Shown here: positions 44,701 through 55,290 of the stretch, in pieces
Position numbering within the stretch: the first letter of the stretch is position 1
How the letters are laid out: every line of letters starts with the position of its first letter
Origin: Topomyia yanbarensis
Taxonomy: Eukaryota > Arthropoda > Insecta > Diptera > Culicidae
Reading direction: 5' to 3'
DNA length: 64,000 bases
Assembly (NCBI RefSeq): GCF_030247195.1
Contig: NC_080672.1
Span: 371,264,166 to 371,328,165 of the forward strand
Notes under the pieces: model-generated
What the model was told of the DNA's origin: nothing
What the model saw: only the letters and a program-made list of their open reading frames with translations
Database searches by the model: none
Made by a program: the position numbers and the translations under genes

Positions 44701-45403
44701 GGTTTGTGAAAATAAATTGTGTTCTCCCGTAATGGGCAAAAATTATTTTGTGGCTTACTCATTTCACTTGCAGTTGGGGGCAAAGGAACTTTTCTGTGTT
44801 TATATGTTACACGTACACGTTAGAGCGGCGTGGCGCGGGTAGTATTTCTTCACCAACCGTTATATTCATTTCCAATGATTGGAAACTTGTAAAAAATACC
44901 CAAATACCGCTCATTTTATGTAAGTATCTATTCAGGACACAGTATATCAAGGTGGCAATTGTAAAAAAGCCGAAATTGCAGCATGGAAAAAGTAACTCTC
45001 GAATTTTATAACCAGACAACTCAAAAAAGTCTCTATGCAAAATTTCAACTCAATCAGGCATGATCAAGGACTCGCACTTAACGATTTCACTCGTAAAAAA
45101 GCACCAAAGAATATTCAAAAATCTAATTAGTAGTTTTGATACAATGGAGAAATTACACCGACGATGATCTCTCCGTTGGAGTGACTGACATCTACAGGGC
45201 TCACGAAAATGGGCATCGGTATCGGGAGAAATACCGCAGCCGAGGAACTCTCAGCACTAGCAAGCAGAAACATAGGGACAAGTAGAGCCAAGAAGGGTAA
45301 GAAACCCCACGAATGTGCTAATAATTCAATTTTTGGTCTTTTGACTTAACTGCCAATACATTATTTAGGACTGGTGGTATCCAACGGGGAAAAATGATCG
45401 GAA
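44701..45403. other. No supported gene; short repeat echoes
   Basis: GGGCATCGGTATCGGGAGAA (about 45210) resembles GGGTATCGGTATCGGAGGAA at about 60864, so a family fragment lies around 45130-45310. Immediately left of 45404, GGTGGTATCCAAC and GATCGGAAATGG match the flank of the tRNA-like repeat at 40250. Nothing else is supported. Confidence 0.4.
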
Positions 45404-45443
45404 ATGGTGAGTGAATCTGAGCAATCATGTGAAAAAAATTTCC

Positions 45444-45516
45444 CCCGGAGGCGAGATTCGAACTCGCAACCTTTGAGACTCCGGCCCAATGCACTAACTC
45501 TTATGCTATCCCTGGG
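45444..45516 (-). repeat. tRNA-like 73-base cloverleaf in left arm
   Basis: On the minus strand the acceptor arms are CCCAGGG and CTCCGGG (7 pairs with one G-T wobble), the T arm is GCGAG/CTCGC with loop TTCGAAT, and the anticodon arm is TTGGG/CTCAA with loop CCGGAGT. The B box reads GAGTTCGAATCTC. See the right-arm copy for the weaknesses. Confidence 0.65.
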
Positions 45517-45726
45517 TATGGTGACATCCCAGAAAGAACATATGATTATCCCACTGGCGACGGTGATCGTACCCTACCTGCAAAGCGAGAATCACACACA
45601 ACCCCATCCCATGATCTATTTAATTTCCCCGCTAGATACCAAGGCCCGGGTTTTTATTATCGTCTGATGTCTAATTTTTAGTTCATTACCCATCGTACTC
45701 CGGTGGGTGGGTGGCATGTCACCATA

Positions 45727-45799
45727 CCCAGGGATAGCATAAGGGTTAGTGCATTGGGCCGGAGTCTCAAAGGTTGCGAGTTCGAATCTCGCCTCTGGG
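45727..45799 (+). repeat. tRNA-like 73-base cloverleaf in right arm
   Basis: Acceptor CCCAGGG (45727-45733) pairs with CTCTGGG (45793-45799). The D arm has only three pairs (GCA/TGC), the anticodon stem TTGGG/CTCAA (45754-45758, 45766-45770) encloses CCGGAGT, the variable loop is AGGTT, and the T arm GCGAG/CTCGC encloses TTCGAAT. Position 33 is C, not U, and position 10 is not paired, so it is not a normal tRNA gene. A T-run follows at about 45805. Anticodon would read GGA if functional. I read it as a tRNA-derived repeat module. Confidence 0.6.
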
Positions 45800-46185
45800 G
45801 GGAATTTTTTTTACATGATTACTCAGCTTCACTCACCACCACGAATGTGGTTGCAAAGAGATGTGCATCATTATGGTCGACACCTTCGTTTCGGTTTGTG
45901 TCTCAACAGACGACAATATTTTCAGCAGATCTGAGCAGGTCAAATTTATCGCAAAGGTTGGACAGTAGAAATGGAAAAAACATGAACGATTAACATAAAC
46001 CAAAAAGAGCATGAGCACAATCCCAACTGACGTAGTACCTAGCAGTTGTCTCGGATGGGTGAGGATTGCGAGATACAAGAGGTTTAGGTTTACTCGGTAG
46101 GCTTGACTACTACAAACCAATCCAACACTACCACGAGCCAGCAGGTAGCGATGTCTGTCGAAGATTCCGTTTTCATAACAGGCAT

Positions 46186-46599
46186 TTACTCAATTTGTTG
46201 ACCTAAGTTGGTTAGTTCACAAGACTCGGCCCACCAGTTCTCGGCAAAATTCTTCAAAGTTTGAGGGTTTCTATACCTTTCTTTTATAAGAAACATAAAA
46301 CAAATCAAAACCCTCCCCTTGAGAAATTTCTGCGCAGGGGCCTGGTGAGCTGAATACTCTTTATTCAAAACAGATCTAAATGAAGCAACAAACAGAACGG
46401 CAGCACGTTTCTGTTTCAAAGTTCGAAGCAAAACTGTTTGGAATAATAAATCAAAACGTTCTACTGGAGATGTGATCTTTTCCGTTCTAATTCCACTTTG
46501 AAACTCCCACATGAAATCCCACACTGCTGAATATGCCCAAAGGAATTTGATCTGAAGAAAAACTAATGCTTGCAAACCTGTGATAAAAACAAAAACCAT
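46186..46599 (-). other. 137-codon open frame, unrecognised
   Basis: An uninterrupted minus-strand frame that begins with ATG and is the longest frame outside the transposons. No domain is recognised, it is rich in hydrophobic and aromatic residues at the start (possible but not convincing membrane segment), and the codons are AT-biased. Around 46276-46292 it passes through CTTTCTTTTATAAGAAAC, a word seen in the (TG)n repeat family, so it may be an accident of repeat sequence. Reported for completeness; not a supported gene. Confidence 0.2.
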
Positions 46600-47229
46600 T
46601 CATCGTCTCTGCTCTAACATAACTCAATCTCCTCACCCACCATAATCTTCAACTAACCCCCCCCCCCCCTTTAAGGAAGGAAAAACCCAGCAGAGTCCGC
46701 CCGTGTTTTAGAAATACCTACCGAATCATGCCTTAATGATAAAAACGCATCACGTGTATTCAAAATATGAAACGTGTGTGCCAATAGGGTCATTACCCTA
46801 GGTACCTACAAACCCGCCAAAACATTTTGACATGAGAATTACATAACATAAAAATAAATTATTTTTTCCCAACGCTAACTAACAAGCAGCACACACGTCG
46901 CACTCTGCAGTGATCTAAACTCAATCCAAACCCACTCTACTAACTTAATTTTCCAAATTATCGAGTGTACACGACTCGATCCTTTCCATAGCATTACTAT
47001 ACTCGTTTGTTTCAAATCGCGCGCGTGATAAGCTTTGAACACAGTAAAGAAACGGGTGCGAATTCGAACATGGTTAACGGTGTTTTACCACACTCATTGT
47101 ACCATCTGGACGTTATAGCCATGATGTTTCTCGTGTGGCAGGCGAGCGACGAATGATACAAACGGACAGGTGGGACTTCTATTTATAACTTCGCGTATTT
47201 GAGTGAGGTTCTCAGAGGCCACATGCCCC
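46600..47229. other. No supported feature
   Basis: Mixed sequence with a C-run at about 46657-46669. No repeat or gene recognised. Confidence 0.35.
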
Positions 47230-47545
47230 CCTCTTTACCATGCTCGGTTCTTATGGTCAGTTTTTATTAGCTCTGTCACCTCCCAAGTAAAAAAATGAGC
47301 TAAGATTAGACACCAGACGATAATAAGAACCTGGGCATTGGTATCTAGTGGGGAAATTAAATAGATCAAATGTGTTGATCAAAATGACCGCTTGCTTTAG
47401 AGGCAGGGTACGATCATTGTAGCCAATGCGAGATTCGTGGGTTCTTTCTGGGTCGTCATCATATCCCAGGGATAGCATAAAAGTTTTGGGAATTTGGGCT
47501 GGAGTCCCAAGGGTTGCAGGTTCAAATTCTGCCTCTGGGGATTTC
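47230..47545 (+). repeat. tRNA-like repeat, copy D
   Basis: Contains CTCTTTACCATGCTCGGTTC, ATTAGACACCAGACGATAAT, GGGCATTGGTATCTAGTGG, TTTCTGGGTCGTCATCATAT and then a 75-base tRNA-like segment (47465-47539) with CCCAGGG/CTCTGGG acceptor arms and a mutated B box GGTTCAAATTC, followed by ATTTCTTTCCC. It is the plus-strand twin of copy A at 40250-40640. Confidence 0.7.
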
Positions 47546-48145
47546 TTTCCCATAATTTGATGGCTCTGGCTAACCAACAAGCGATTTGCATTTGACGGGC
47601 AACTGCTGCTACGGCGCGGCGTGAAAAAGCAAACTGATTAATTTTTATATGTTGCACGTGTGTCACAATTTATTTGACGACAAAGAGGCCGTGCTAACAA
47701 CGTTAGATCGTTCGCTCGAGTAGTGCGAACCAACTATGGTGCAGATAATTACTATTTTTACAAAATCCGTTATTTGCACTAATTGTACATTCTACGGAAT
47801 TAGTTAAAATTTTGAAACGAATCGCTTGTTTTGAAACGTTAGAAGTAGAGAAGGGCGAGTGAATTGTGAATCGATCAAAAGAATCGACTCTTGAAAACGA
47901 GTGAGTGAGCCATGATTCTTTTTCAAAAGTTGTGATTCTTCAAAAAAAATCTGCTGTTGAGCGACTTAGCGGAATGTATAATTAAAACATTTAGAACGGA
48001 ATAATTGTTGTAAAAGTTGCCCAATTCGGAGTGCATTTAACGAAGCCAGAATTCAGTTTCAACGCCTCCTTCATTCACTTCTGAGCTTACTAAAGTTTCA
48101 CACAGAAGCGAATGCTTTCAGTTCACAAGAAATATAAATTAATTC
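47546..48145. other. No supported feature
   Basis: Mixed sequence. Nothing supported before the SINE. Confidence 0.3.
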
Positions 48146-48310
48146 AGGGGACGGGCATAGCGTAGTTGGTAAATCGATTGCTTTGTATGCAGCTTACCTG
48201 GGTTCGAATCACAACCCCGCACATAGGGTTAGAGGTTTTTCTTAAGAGATTTTTCTAACCCGAAGAGGCGAATGACCTTAAGGTTGAAACCTCTAATCGA
48301 AACACACCAA
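48146..48310 (+). repeat. Complete tRNA-derived SINE (Feilai-like) with target duplication
   Basis: It starts AGGGGACGGGCATAGCGTAG, holds an A-box-like TAGTTGGTAAATCG, a B box GGTTCGAATCA, then CCCCGCACATAGGGTTAG, GAGATTTTTCTAACCCGAAG and AGGCGAATGACCTTAAGG, ending in an A-rich tail. AAATTAATTC is repeated exactly at 48136-48145 and 48311-48320, a 10-bp duplication that fixes both ends. This matches the Aedes Feilai SINE as I recall it. Transcribed by RNA polymerase III if active. Confidence 0.88.
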
Positions 48311-48388
48311 AAATTAATTCGCAAACAAAAGCATTTATTTGTTATATGTGAAGGCAGAATGTGATATCTTTTAAATTTTGGAGCATAA

Positions 48389-48616
48389 GTGAACTGCGTA
48401 ATCTCGTCTAATGCATTTTTGCTCGATAATCCCGCTGAGATCCAACACAGTAACACAATTCAGTTTGAAACTGAAATTGAATTTGAACCGAAAATAACTG
48501 TATGCATGTACTGCACTGAAATAATGAAGAACGATGAGCCTAAAAATATGCTAAAAAATATACTAGAAAGAGTTAGCTGTGGACATGAGTCACATAAAAA
48601 TAAATTAGCGCAATGA
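48389..48616 (+). other. 75-codon frame with Cys/His pattern, unrecognised
   Basis: Begins with ATG and contains CMYCTEIMKNDEP and VSCGHESHKNKL, two Cys/His-rich runs about 25 residues apart. They could be the remnant of a zinc-binding module of a transposase or may be chance. No related copy exists in the window. Not a supported gene. Confidence 0.25.
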
Positions 48617-48699
48617 ACTGAAAAATTTTGAAATAGGTTTGAGGTTTGGGTTTGAGACTAAAATTAAGAGCATTTTAGGAAAAATAAAGGACGCTTCCC

Positions 48700-48841
48700 A
48701 AACTCTTCAAAATTAAGGACAAGTCCTTTAAAATAAAGACAATTGGTAATAGTTAATTTTATATTTTACTTATTGTACAATGAACATGTCAAAATCGAAA
48801 TTTTGGACCCACCCCTAATTTTTTTTCTGGATCCGCCCCTG
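48700..48841. mobile_element. Terminal part of the CAGGGG-type hAT family
   Basis: Read on the minus strand from 48841: CAGGGGCGGATCCAGAAAAA, matching the terminus of the MITE at 22245-22486. The opposite end was not identified, so the left limit is arbitrary. Confidence 0.5.
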
Positions 48842-48945
48842 ACTCAAACTTCCTATTTAGAATCATACACATTGAATTCGATCGAGCCTCATCTGATCTT
48901 CTTCGGATCAAAGATAATTCGCTAAGTACTCTAAAGCTTTCGAAA

Positions 48946-49160
48946 AAATATTCAGCCGTGACAGATATCTCGAAAGTTTGCCCAGATGAGCTCAGATTTG
49001 TGATATGCTGTCGAAACCAAGCAAATTGCAATATTGACGATAAGCCTTTTATGACGGACTACCACGTCTTCATGCCCGCTCACAAAGTTGAGATCGACGG
49101 TGCAGTTACCGATTCGAGTTTGTCATGCGAGGATCTATTGAAGTACGGTGTCAGGTAATC
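48946..49160 (+). pseudogene. Non-LTR ORF1 fragment (second copy)
   Basis: A 66-codon frame (48958-49155) contains CPDELRFVICC, YHVFMPAHKVEIDGAV and SCEDLLKYGV. The middle phrase resembles that at 12140-12395. The frame ends at a stop and has no zinc knuckle downstream. Confidence 0.5.
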
Positions 49161-49457
49161 TTTGGTAGGAGAATCCATATAAGCCTGCTCCGCGCACAAA
49201 CAGCGTCAGAGACATCTGAATCATTCCCCTAAAAACGCTTTTGGTACTCTTTTACAGACATATTAAAAAGAGCTACGCCACTCACGACGACAAATCATTA
49301 TTCTCTCATGGCCGGAAAACATAAATCATTTGTAAATGTAAACTCTACTGAAGCCTCTACCTCCCGGGAGGCACGAAAAAGAAAATTGATTCGCACATTG
49401 GAAGCTCTATGTTCACCATTTGTATTAATACTTGCTTAGGGATCTTTGAATTATTAA

Positions 49458-49962
49458 CTCTTTCATGCCCAACTTTTTCTAGTGCATGTAGGGTTTCAAA
49501 ACTATTTTTCCTTGAAAACGGCGGGGTTAAGAAACTCGAAAAAACTTTTTTCATAAAGGTAGGTGATTCTCTTGCAGTGCTAGAAGCTGTTCAATTTTCA
49601 CCTTTCAATGCCCACTACAGTTCTCCTAGAATATTCAGAATAGTACGATTGCTTGGAAAACGTAGCCAAAAATAGTCTAAATTGATATGTTTTATCAGTT
49701 TTTACTAATATTGCATCATAACGAAGTTACATGAAAAATTCATTTTCCGTCGTCAACGTAAAATGTCCCTGGCAGCACTGCTCCATCGGAATTCAATCAG
49801 ACTAATTGCAATAACTTCAGTTCTAGAGCTGATCCTTGTAACTGTTATAACTCAAATGAAAGCCAATAGTCTTACTTGTTTTTGTGAGGAAATCTTGCCT
49901 CAATCAAAAGTTATAGCTGTTTAAAAACGTTGTTGTCCACAAACAACATGGGCATGAATGGG
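49458..49962 (+). mobile_element. 505-bp MITE with TTAA duplication
   Basis: Left end CTCTTTCATGCCCAAC, right end on the other strand CCCATTCATGCCCATGTTG; TTAA at 49454-49457 and 49963-49966. It matches 41155-41601 in reverse complement, including GCAGTGCTGCTCCATCGGAA-like wording. TTAA duplication and CCC/CTC ends point to the piggyBac superfamily; no transposase is encoded. Confidence 0.82.
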
Positions 49963-50199
49963 TTAAAATAAGGAATCGAAACATTGTATCTAAGGTTTGA
50001 GTTTTCAGAGCTCCATTGTCAAAAATCACAAAAAATGTTAAGCAATAATCCTGGAATTTGGGAAACGAATATTTAGTTAATAAAAGATTCGATCAACAAT
50101 GAAGATAGAGGAGCAGTATTGCACGTTGGGACCCGTAACGGCCCATCAATCCATATCATCCGTATTTTCAACCAGCGAACCCATAAAGTTATAAAATAT

Positions 50200-52100
50200 C
50201 AAACTGTGTCCCTTGTTAAACCGGACTATTCTCCGAATGTTGACTAACAACTCTGGAACCTGTCCAACTTTCCAACAGCCGTTCGTACTCAAGTAAGCTG
50301 AACTGCCATGACCAGTGGAAGAGTAAACTCAAAATGCTCCAGTCTAACAATGCTCCTACACGGCAGCAGGATGAATTATTATCACATCCGCCAGCGTGGT
50401 ATCGCGAATGACACACACACACACAAAAGGCTCCTCCACGTTTACCGACAACGCGGGAAACCCTTTCATCCCGAAAATACACACCTTATTGAATACTCGT
50501 ACGCAGCCGTTTTCTGTCGGATTGAAGGGGCTTGAATTGAAGCGAGCCAAGCTGTCAGACCGCCATAGGATGACTGGGTTTGGCATTAACCACAGCTTTG
50601 CGGTAGCTTATTGCGTGCGTGTGTGGGCACCTGGGTGTCTCTCGGTGTATCGGCATGCCTAGGCATACCTATGTGCCGTCCCGTGAATGGACAGGAGTCA
50701 CCACCACCTTAACTAAATAGTCATTTCACTTCACTCCATGGTTGGTCGTCCGAAACCGACAACATGCCGCTTCCCTCTGGGAAGCATGCTAAATTCCTGA
50801 CTATGTTACGGCACGGATATTAGGTCACATCGAGTTGTTATAACCTGCGGATGTCCGAGCGTGTGTAGGCCTCCTGTTAGTTAGCCCAGTGGAACGGACT
50901 ACTTTCCGTCCGCTTGGTTCCAGCTTCACGATACACTGCAGCCGGCTAATGGCAGGAAGTGCTCTGTTTGATTTTCCTATAAATGGTCGGAGGCTCGGTT
51001 GCGATGTGTGTGTGGTGATGGTGGTGTTTTGTGAGCTCTGTGTGTGTGCGTTTGTGTGTAAAGTTGTTTTCCAATCTAATTATAATGCTTTGGTCAACGA
51101 CGGTAATTTGATGGTCTGCCCTTAAGCGATGGTGGTGTTGTATCGCTGCTATATGTATAGTAACTGTTGAAGCCTGCGGCTATAGGCACGAATTTTCATC
51201 GGCCGTCGGCAGAATGTAAATGGGGCGAGTACTGCATGAAACTGGCTTACCTTTTGGTTCCATAGCAGGAGTTAATATTGATCTGGAATGGATACAAAAA
51301 AAAAGAATTAGTATTGAATTTGAATGACTTTTCTTTTAAATTAGAACTTCACAGCTTTCCACCATTAATTCAGTTTTCCTTTACTTCGACAAAGGACGCA
51401 TATTCCAAAAATAACGTTGCATAAATTATGTTATAAACATCCGCGGAAAATATTTATGACGTGTTTTATGAGCTTACTTTTCCCAATATAACCACTATCT
51501 ATATATCTCTATTTGCGCTGGTGCATTTTTGTGTCTGCCCCCTGTCCCCTGTTCGCTTCTCCGGGGTATAAATTCTTCTATAGTTTGCAGTAATACTGTT
51601 CTAGCAGCATACACGTCCACCTTAACCTTAACCGGCAACACCCCACTGCCAGTTCTGTGTAAAACTGGTGGGGCTGGCTGTCGCACCACTTTTTTGTTGT
51701 CTCAGTCGAACTTTATTACCTCCCGTTTAAAAACCATCTGTTCCGCCTTACTTGGAGGGAGCCGTTCCTTGTCAGCCCGCGCCCCTTAGTACTTGGTCGT
51801 CGTCGTCGTCGGGTCTCTATAGACAGGTTTTCGCCATGGCAGTAAAGAAGAATCGCGCACGTTTTGCACTCAACCAACCGGATAGGGGAAATGCGCCACT
51901 TATTGGCATTTCCGCCGCGAGTGGCGAGGCGAACATAATTCACGAGGTCCGCAGGATTCTGTTATGGATTGTGGTGATGATAGATTAGCTGGCTTATTAT
52001 TGAGTGCCGATCGGGTTGGAATGGGAATTGACTGGACACGGGACCAGTGTGATTTAAGTCGGTCGCTGTGATCGGGATATTTACCGGTGATATGTTAATT
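50200..52100. other. Unique, GC-richer stretch, no supported gene
   Basis: Not shared with anything else in the window. Contains a short (AC)n tract (about 50411-50425), TG-rich runs at about 51008-51060 and a CGTCGTCGTCGTC tract at about 51797-51810. Several overlapping frames of 60-90 codons on both strands have no recognised motif. It could be host unique DNA, perhaps intronic or regulatory, but I cannot show this. Confidence 0.4.
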
Positions 52101-52500
52101 TTTAATCATTTGTTCTCCATTGAAACGGTCAATGATCATATGGAAAATTAATTCCATGGGTCATCATATAGACTGTTCTGTTCTGTTCAATCGAAGAAGA
52201 CTTCTCTACTCTCTTCAAACAAACGAATTTGAGTAGCTGCTTTGAACGATTGAACGATTTAAAAAAAACAGAAAACTTTTTGAGCGACGTATTGGAATGT
52301 CAAAATTAACCCTCTTAAGAAAGATGCCTTCCGGAATTTCAGTAATGTAAATGTATTTATTCAAAATTCAATTCTGTTCGATTGCCAAAGTAAATTAGAT
52401 AAGACGGTGCTTTAACGGACCACTTCAAAACAAATTGTGCTATATAGTTATCACTATATATGATATGATATCAGATGTATAGAAATCTCCGCAGATCTAA

Positions 52501-54425
52501 GGGGCCGTTCATAAACCACGTAGACTCATAAGGGGGCGGGGGGTCTGGCAAAAGTCTACGTTTGTCTACGAGGGGGGAGGGGGGGGGTCTTTGAAAAAGT
52601 CTACGTAGACTTTTATTTTTTATTCTCGTATTACTAATTATATATCGGTCTATTCAGTATTTATACAGACACTTCAAAGCTAGTACACTATTGAGGTAAC
52701 TACTCGTTAAGGTTCAAGTTACCTTTTTTAAGCATGTGTTAGAATTGAACGCTTGGTAGTGTGCGTAGTAAAATTTGTGTTCAGCTTTGCCCCCGGATTA
52801 TCCATTTAAACCTTTTTAAAACTCTAAAAAAATAATATCAGTCGATTTATTAGATCATCACGATTCAATTCATGCAAAATACCTGCTGGAAAAACCATCG
52901 GCTTAGCTAAATGGTGCTTCTGAAAAAGTGGCTGTGGTTTTTTCATTGCGCAGTTGTGATGCGTACCCCAGCTCGGTGTGGTAGTGTGATAAAAAATCAC
53001 AGCCACTTTTTCAAAAGCACCATCCAGCTAAGCCGATGGTTTTTCCAGCAGGTATTTTGCATGAATTGAATCGTGATGATCTAATAAATCGACTGATATT
53101 CTTCTTTTAGAGTTTTGAAAAGGTTTAAATGGATAATCTGGTGGCAAAGCTGAACACAATTTTTCTTACGCATACCACCAAGCCTTGAGGTAACTTGAGC
53201 CTTAAGCGACCACTCAACCCAGTACCCACGATTTTTTTTTGACAACCTCACACGGTGTTGTTTCTTGCGTATATTATGATATAGTTTGGTTCTAGGAATA
53301 ATACAAAATGAAAGTTCCAAAGACGATCGCCCAAAATTCCTCTCGACGGAAGATTTTGGCTGTGAAATCATCTGAGACACCACTAGTTAGCAGACAAGCA
53401 TAGACCATTAAATGCATGAACCATAAAAAGTTAAAAAATGGTCAAAGTTAAGCATTGTAACAACAAAACACTCGATTTTTAACAAAAAGTGGATTATTTT
53501 TTTATTTTTATTTATTGATTTCGGTGGTTAAAGCAGTAGTGTAGTTAACCTTCTACAAAAAAGTGTTTACTCGAGTTAATCAGTTTCTCTTGCAATCATT
53601 TACACTGATTTCAAAATCTTAAGCACCCGTTAAATTTTACGTCTTGACCCTACGCAACTCCGTGCAAACCGGGTCTACTATATTTCTCTTCGAAAATATT
53701 CGGAGTTAAACTTTGATACTTTGCGCTAATTCTCTTAGGTGATACGACTATTAATTACATAAGAAAAATAAATATTTTTGGAAAGATTTAAATAGCTTCG
53801 TTCCCTTAATCAAATAAGACAATTTAGATTATCTTATTATCTTAGAAATATTGAAATTTGTTCACGAAAAGTGAAATTTGTGTGCATGTTTGTTTTATTA
53901 TTTTAGTTTAGATGATAGTACACATCGACAGTATTATTTTGTAATTGTTTCTTATAATTTAACCATTTTGAATGCACCAGTAAGGCTCAAAAAGTGTTCA
54001 GCAATTCTGCATTGTTGGTGTAGGTCGCTCTTCGACCAAAATTTGAGCTAGTTATAGCAATTTATCTTTTTACATATATTTGAGTGACTAACCTTGGAAA
54101 GAAGTATTCCGCTACACAAACGTTGGAAAGCACCTTGAATAGGTATTAATTGATTTGATCAATCATAGACAAAAATCAATGTGAAAAATCTTTCTTTAAT
54201 ATTTCAAAAGCTTGAAATAAATCTCAACGCTAATTTTTAATTGATCATTATAATGTGCTTCTTGCTAATTTCACATTTCCCGCGAATAAAAAAAAATTAA
54301 AAGTCTACGTAGACTTTTGGCGTGGGGGGGGGGGGGGGGTTGGTAAAAGTCTACTAAGGTCTACTAGGGGGGGAGGGGGGTTCAAAATTCTCAAATTTCG
54401 GTCTACGTGGTTTATGAATGGTCCC
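52501..54425. mobile_element. 1.9-kb PIF/Harbinger-type non-autonomous element
   Basis: Left end GGGGCCGTTCATAAACCACG, right end on the other strand GGGACCATTCATAAACCACG; 25 bases match apart from two. TAA lies on both sides (52498-52500 and 54426-54428). A TAA/TTA three-base duplication and G-rich ends are typical of PIF/Harbinger elements. Just inside, G-rich runs and CTACGTAGAC repeats occur at both ends. No transposase ORF. The interior holds a long hairpin (52690-53222). Confidence 0.82.
52690..53222. repeat. Long hairpin, arms of about 200-250 bases
   Basis: From about 52752 the left arm CTTGGTAGTGTGCGTAGTAA... through ATCACGATTCAATTCATGC to GTGGCTGTGGTTTTTTCA is the near-exact complement of the right arm from about 52984 to 53182. 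The spacer is about 38 bases (around 52946-52983). The match continues outward to about 52690 and 53222 at lower identity with one insertion. A transcript would form a very long double strand. Confidence 0.85.
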
Positions 54426-54428
54426 TAA

Positions 54429-54869
54429 GGATTTAAAGGCTGAGGATCCATAGATCCGTAGATAAAACTTACGGGAAATATTTTTTTTATGGAAATCTAA
54501 GGATTTATCGCTGGCGTACTTTTGAAGGAAGGGGGGGGGGGTTGTTTGGAGGCTTGATTGGCATGATGACAAGTAACGTTTTCCGTTTGTTTTTTAGCAG
54601 GCCAGGATCGGTTTTATAGGTATTTTGATTTTTTGTATTATCAATTATATAAATAGCCTCTAAGCAGGACTGGATATAATAAAAATTTAAAAATCATTTC
54701 AAGTTAATGGATATTAATGGTGTATATTTGAGTGTTGAATTGAATGGTTTAATAAATTTTTGTATACGAGGACTTGGGACCTTTAATATTGAAGAAATGT
54801 AAATTTAATGCTCGAAAACATTTTTTACTGTCACGATCACATTAGTTCAAAACTGTCAACTTTGTATGT
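54429..54869. other. No supported feature
   Basis: Mixed sequence with a G-run at about 54530-54540. Nothing recognised. Confidence 0.3.
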
Positions 54870-55290
54870 CACTGTCAAAACTGTTGGAAGAATATTACAA
54901 CGTAAAGCAGCACCTCATCTAATAAAATAATTTCGGCGGTCAATCCTCCGAGACGTAAGTATAACAAATTTATTTTTCAAACAAACAAATCGAGATTTAA
55001 TGTCTTCAGCAAAGTTTTCGAAAATGCTATTTCAAACAATTTTATTGAATGAAGCGGGCATAAAGTAGTTGTCCAGTCGCTTGCATCGTATGCAGTTCAC
55101 CTGGGTTCGATTCCCAACCACGTTAAAGTTAGAAATTTATCTAATCTGAAAAAGAATTAGGTTAAGGTTAAAACATCTATAATCAAAATAAAAAAAACTT
55201 TGTTGAAGACATTCCATTACTAATTTTGTTGAATACATGAATACTCCGTGTATTCAGAATATCGAAACATATTATACCATATTGTCGCTG
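54870..55290. mobile_element. Fragment of the 10020-type hAT family carrying a SINE
   Basis: AATGTCTTCAGCAAAGTTTT, CGAAAATGCTATTTCAAACA and AAACTTTGTTGAAGACATTC match blocks of 10020-11921, with the SINE at 55051-55195 inserted between ATTTTATTGAAT and AAACTTTGTTGAAG. The original sequence would have been close to CAATTTTGTTGAAGACAT. No termini are seen, so this is a partial copy. Confidence 0.65.
55051..55195 (+). repeat. Degraded Feilai-like SINE inside the hAT fragment
   Basis: Contains AAGCGGGCATAAAGTAGTTG, TATGCAGTTCACCTGGGTTC, GATTCCCAACCACG and TAGGTTAAGGTTAAAAC, in the order of 48146-48310, ending in an A-rich tail (AATCAAAATAAAAAAA). More decayed than that copy. The flanks show only a weak duplication. 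Confidence 0.75.

Larger units (their letters stand above)
45404..45839. repeat. Inverted pair of tRNA-like modules, copies B and C
   Basis: Arms of about 124 bases (45404-45527 and 45716-45839) are reverse complements with few differences. Each carries a 73-base tRNA-like segment. The rest of the stretch matches copies A and D (GGTATCTAG, CCCGGG, ATCGTCTGATGTCTAAT), so the left arm is the end of an ordinary copy and the right arm an inverted duplication. A transcript would fold into a long stem with a roughly 190-base loop. Confidence 0.75.

Noticed and set aside
45727..45799. Functional tRNA gene
   Set aside because: The cloverleaf is good but the D arm is short, U33 is replaced by C, and several diverged copies lie in a dispersed repeat, so a repeat module is more likely.
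50200..52100. Exons of a host gene in the GC-richer island
   Set aside because: No frame shows a domain, and no convincing pair of splice sites bounding a coding stretch could be found by eye.
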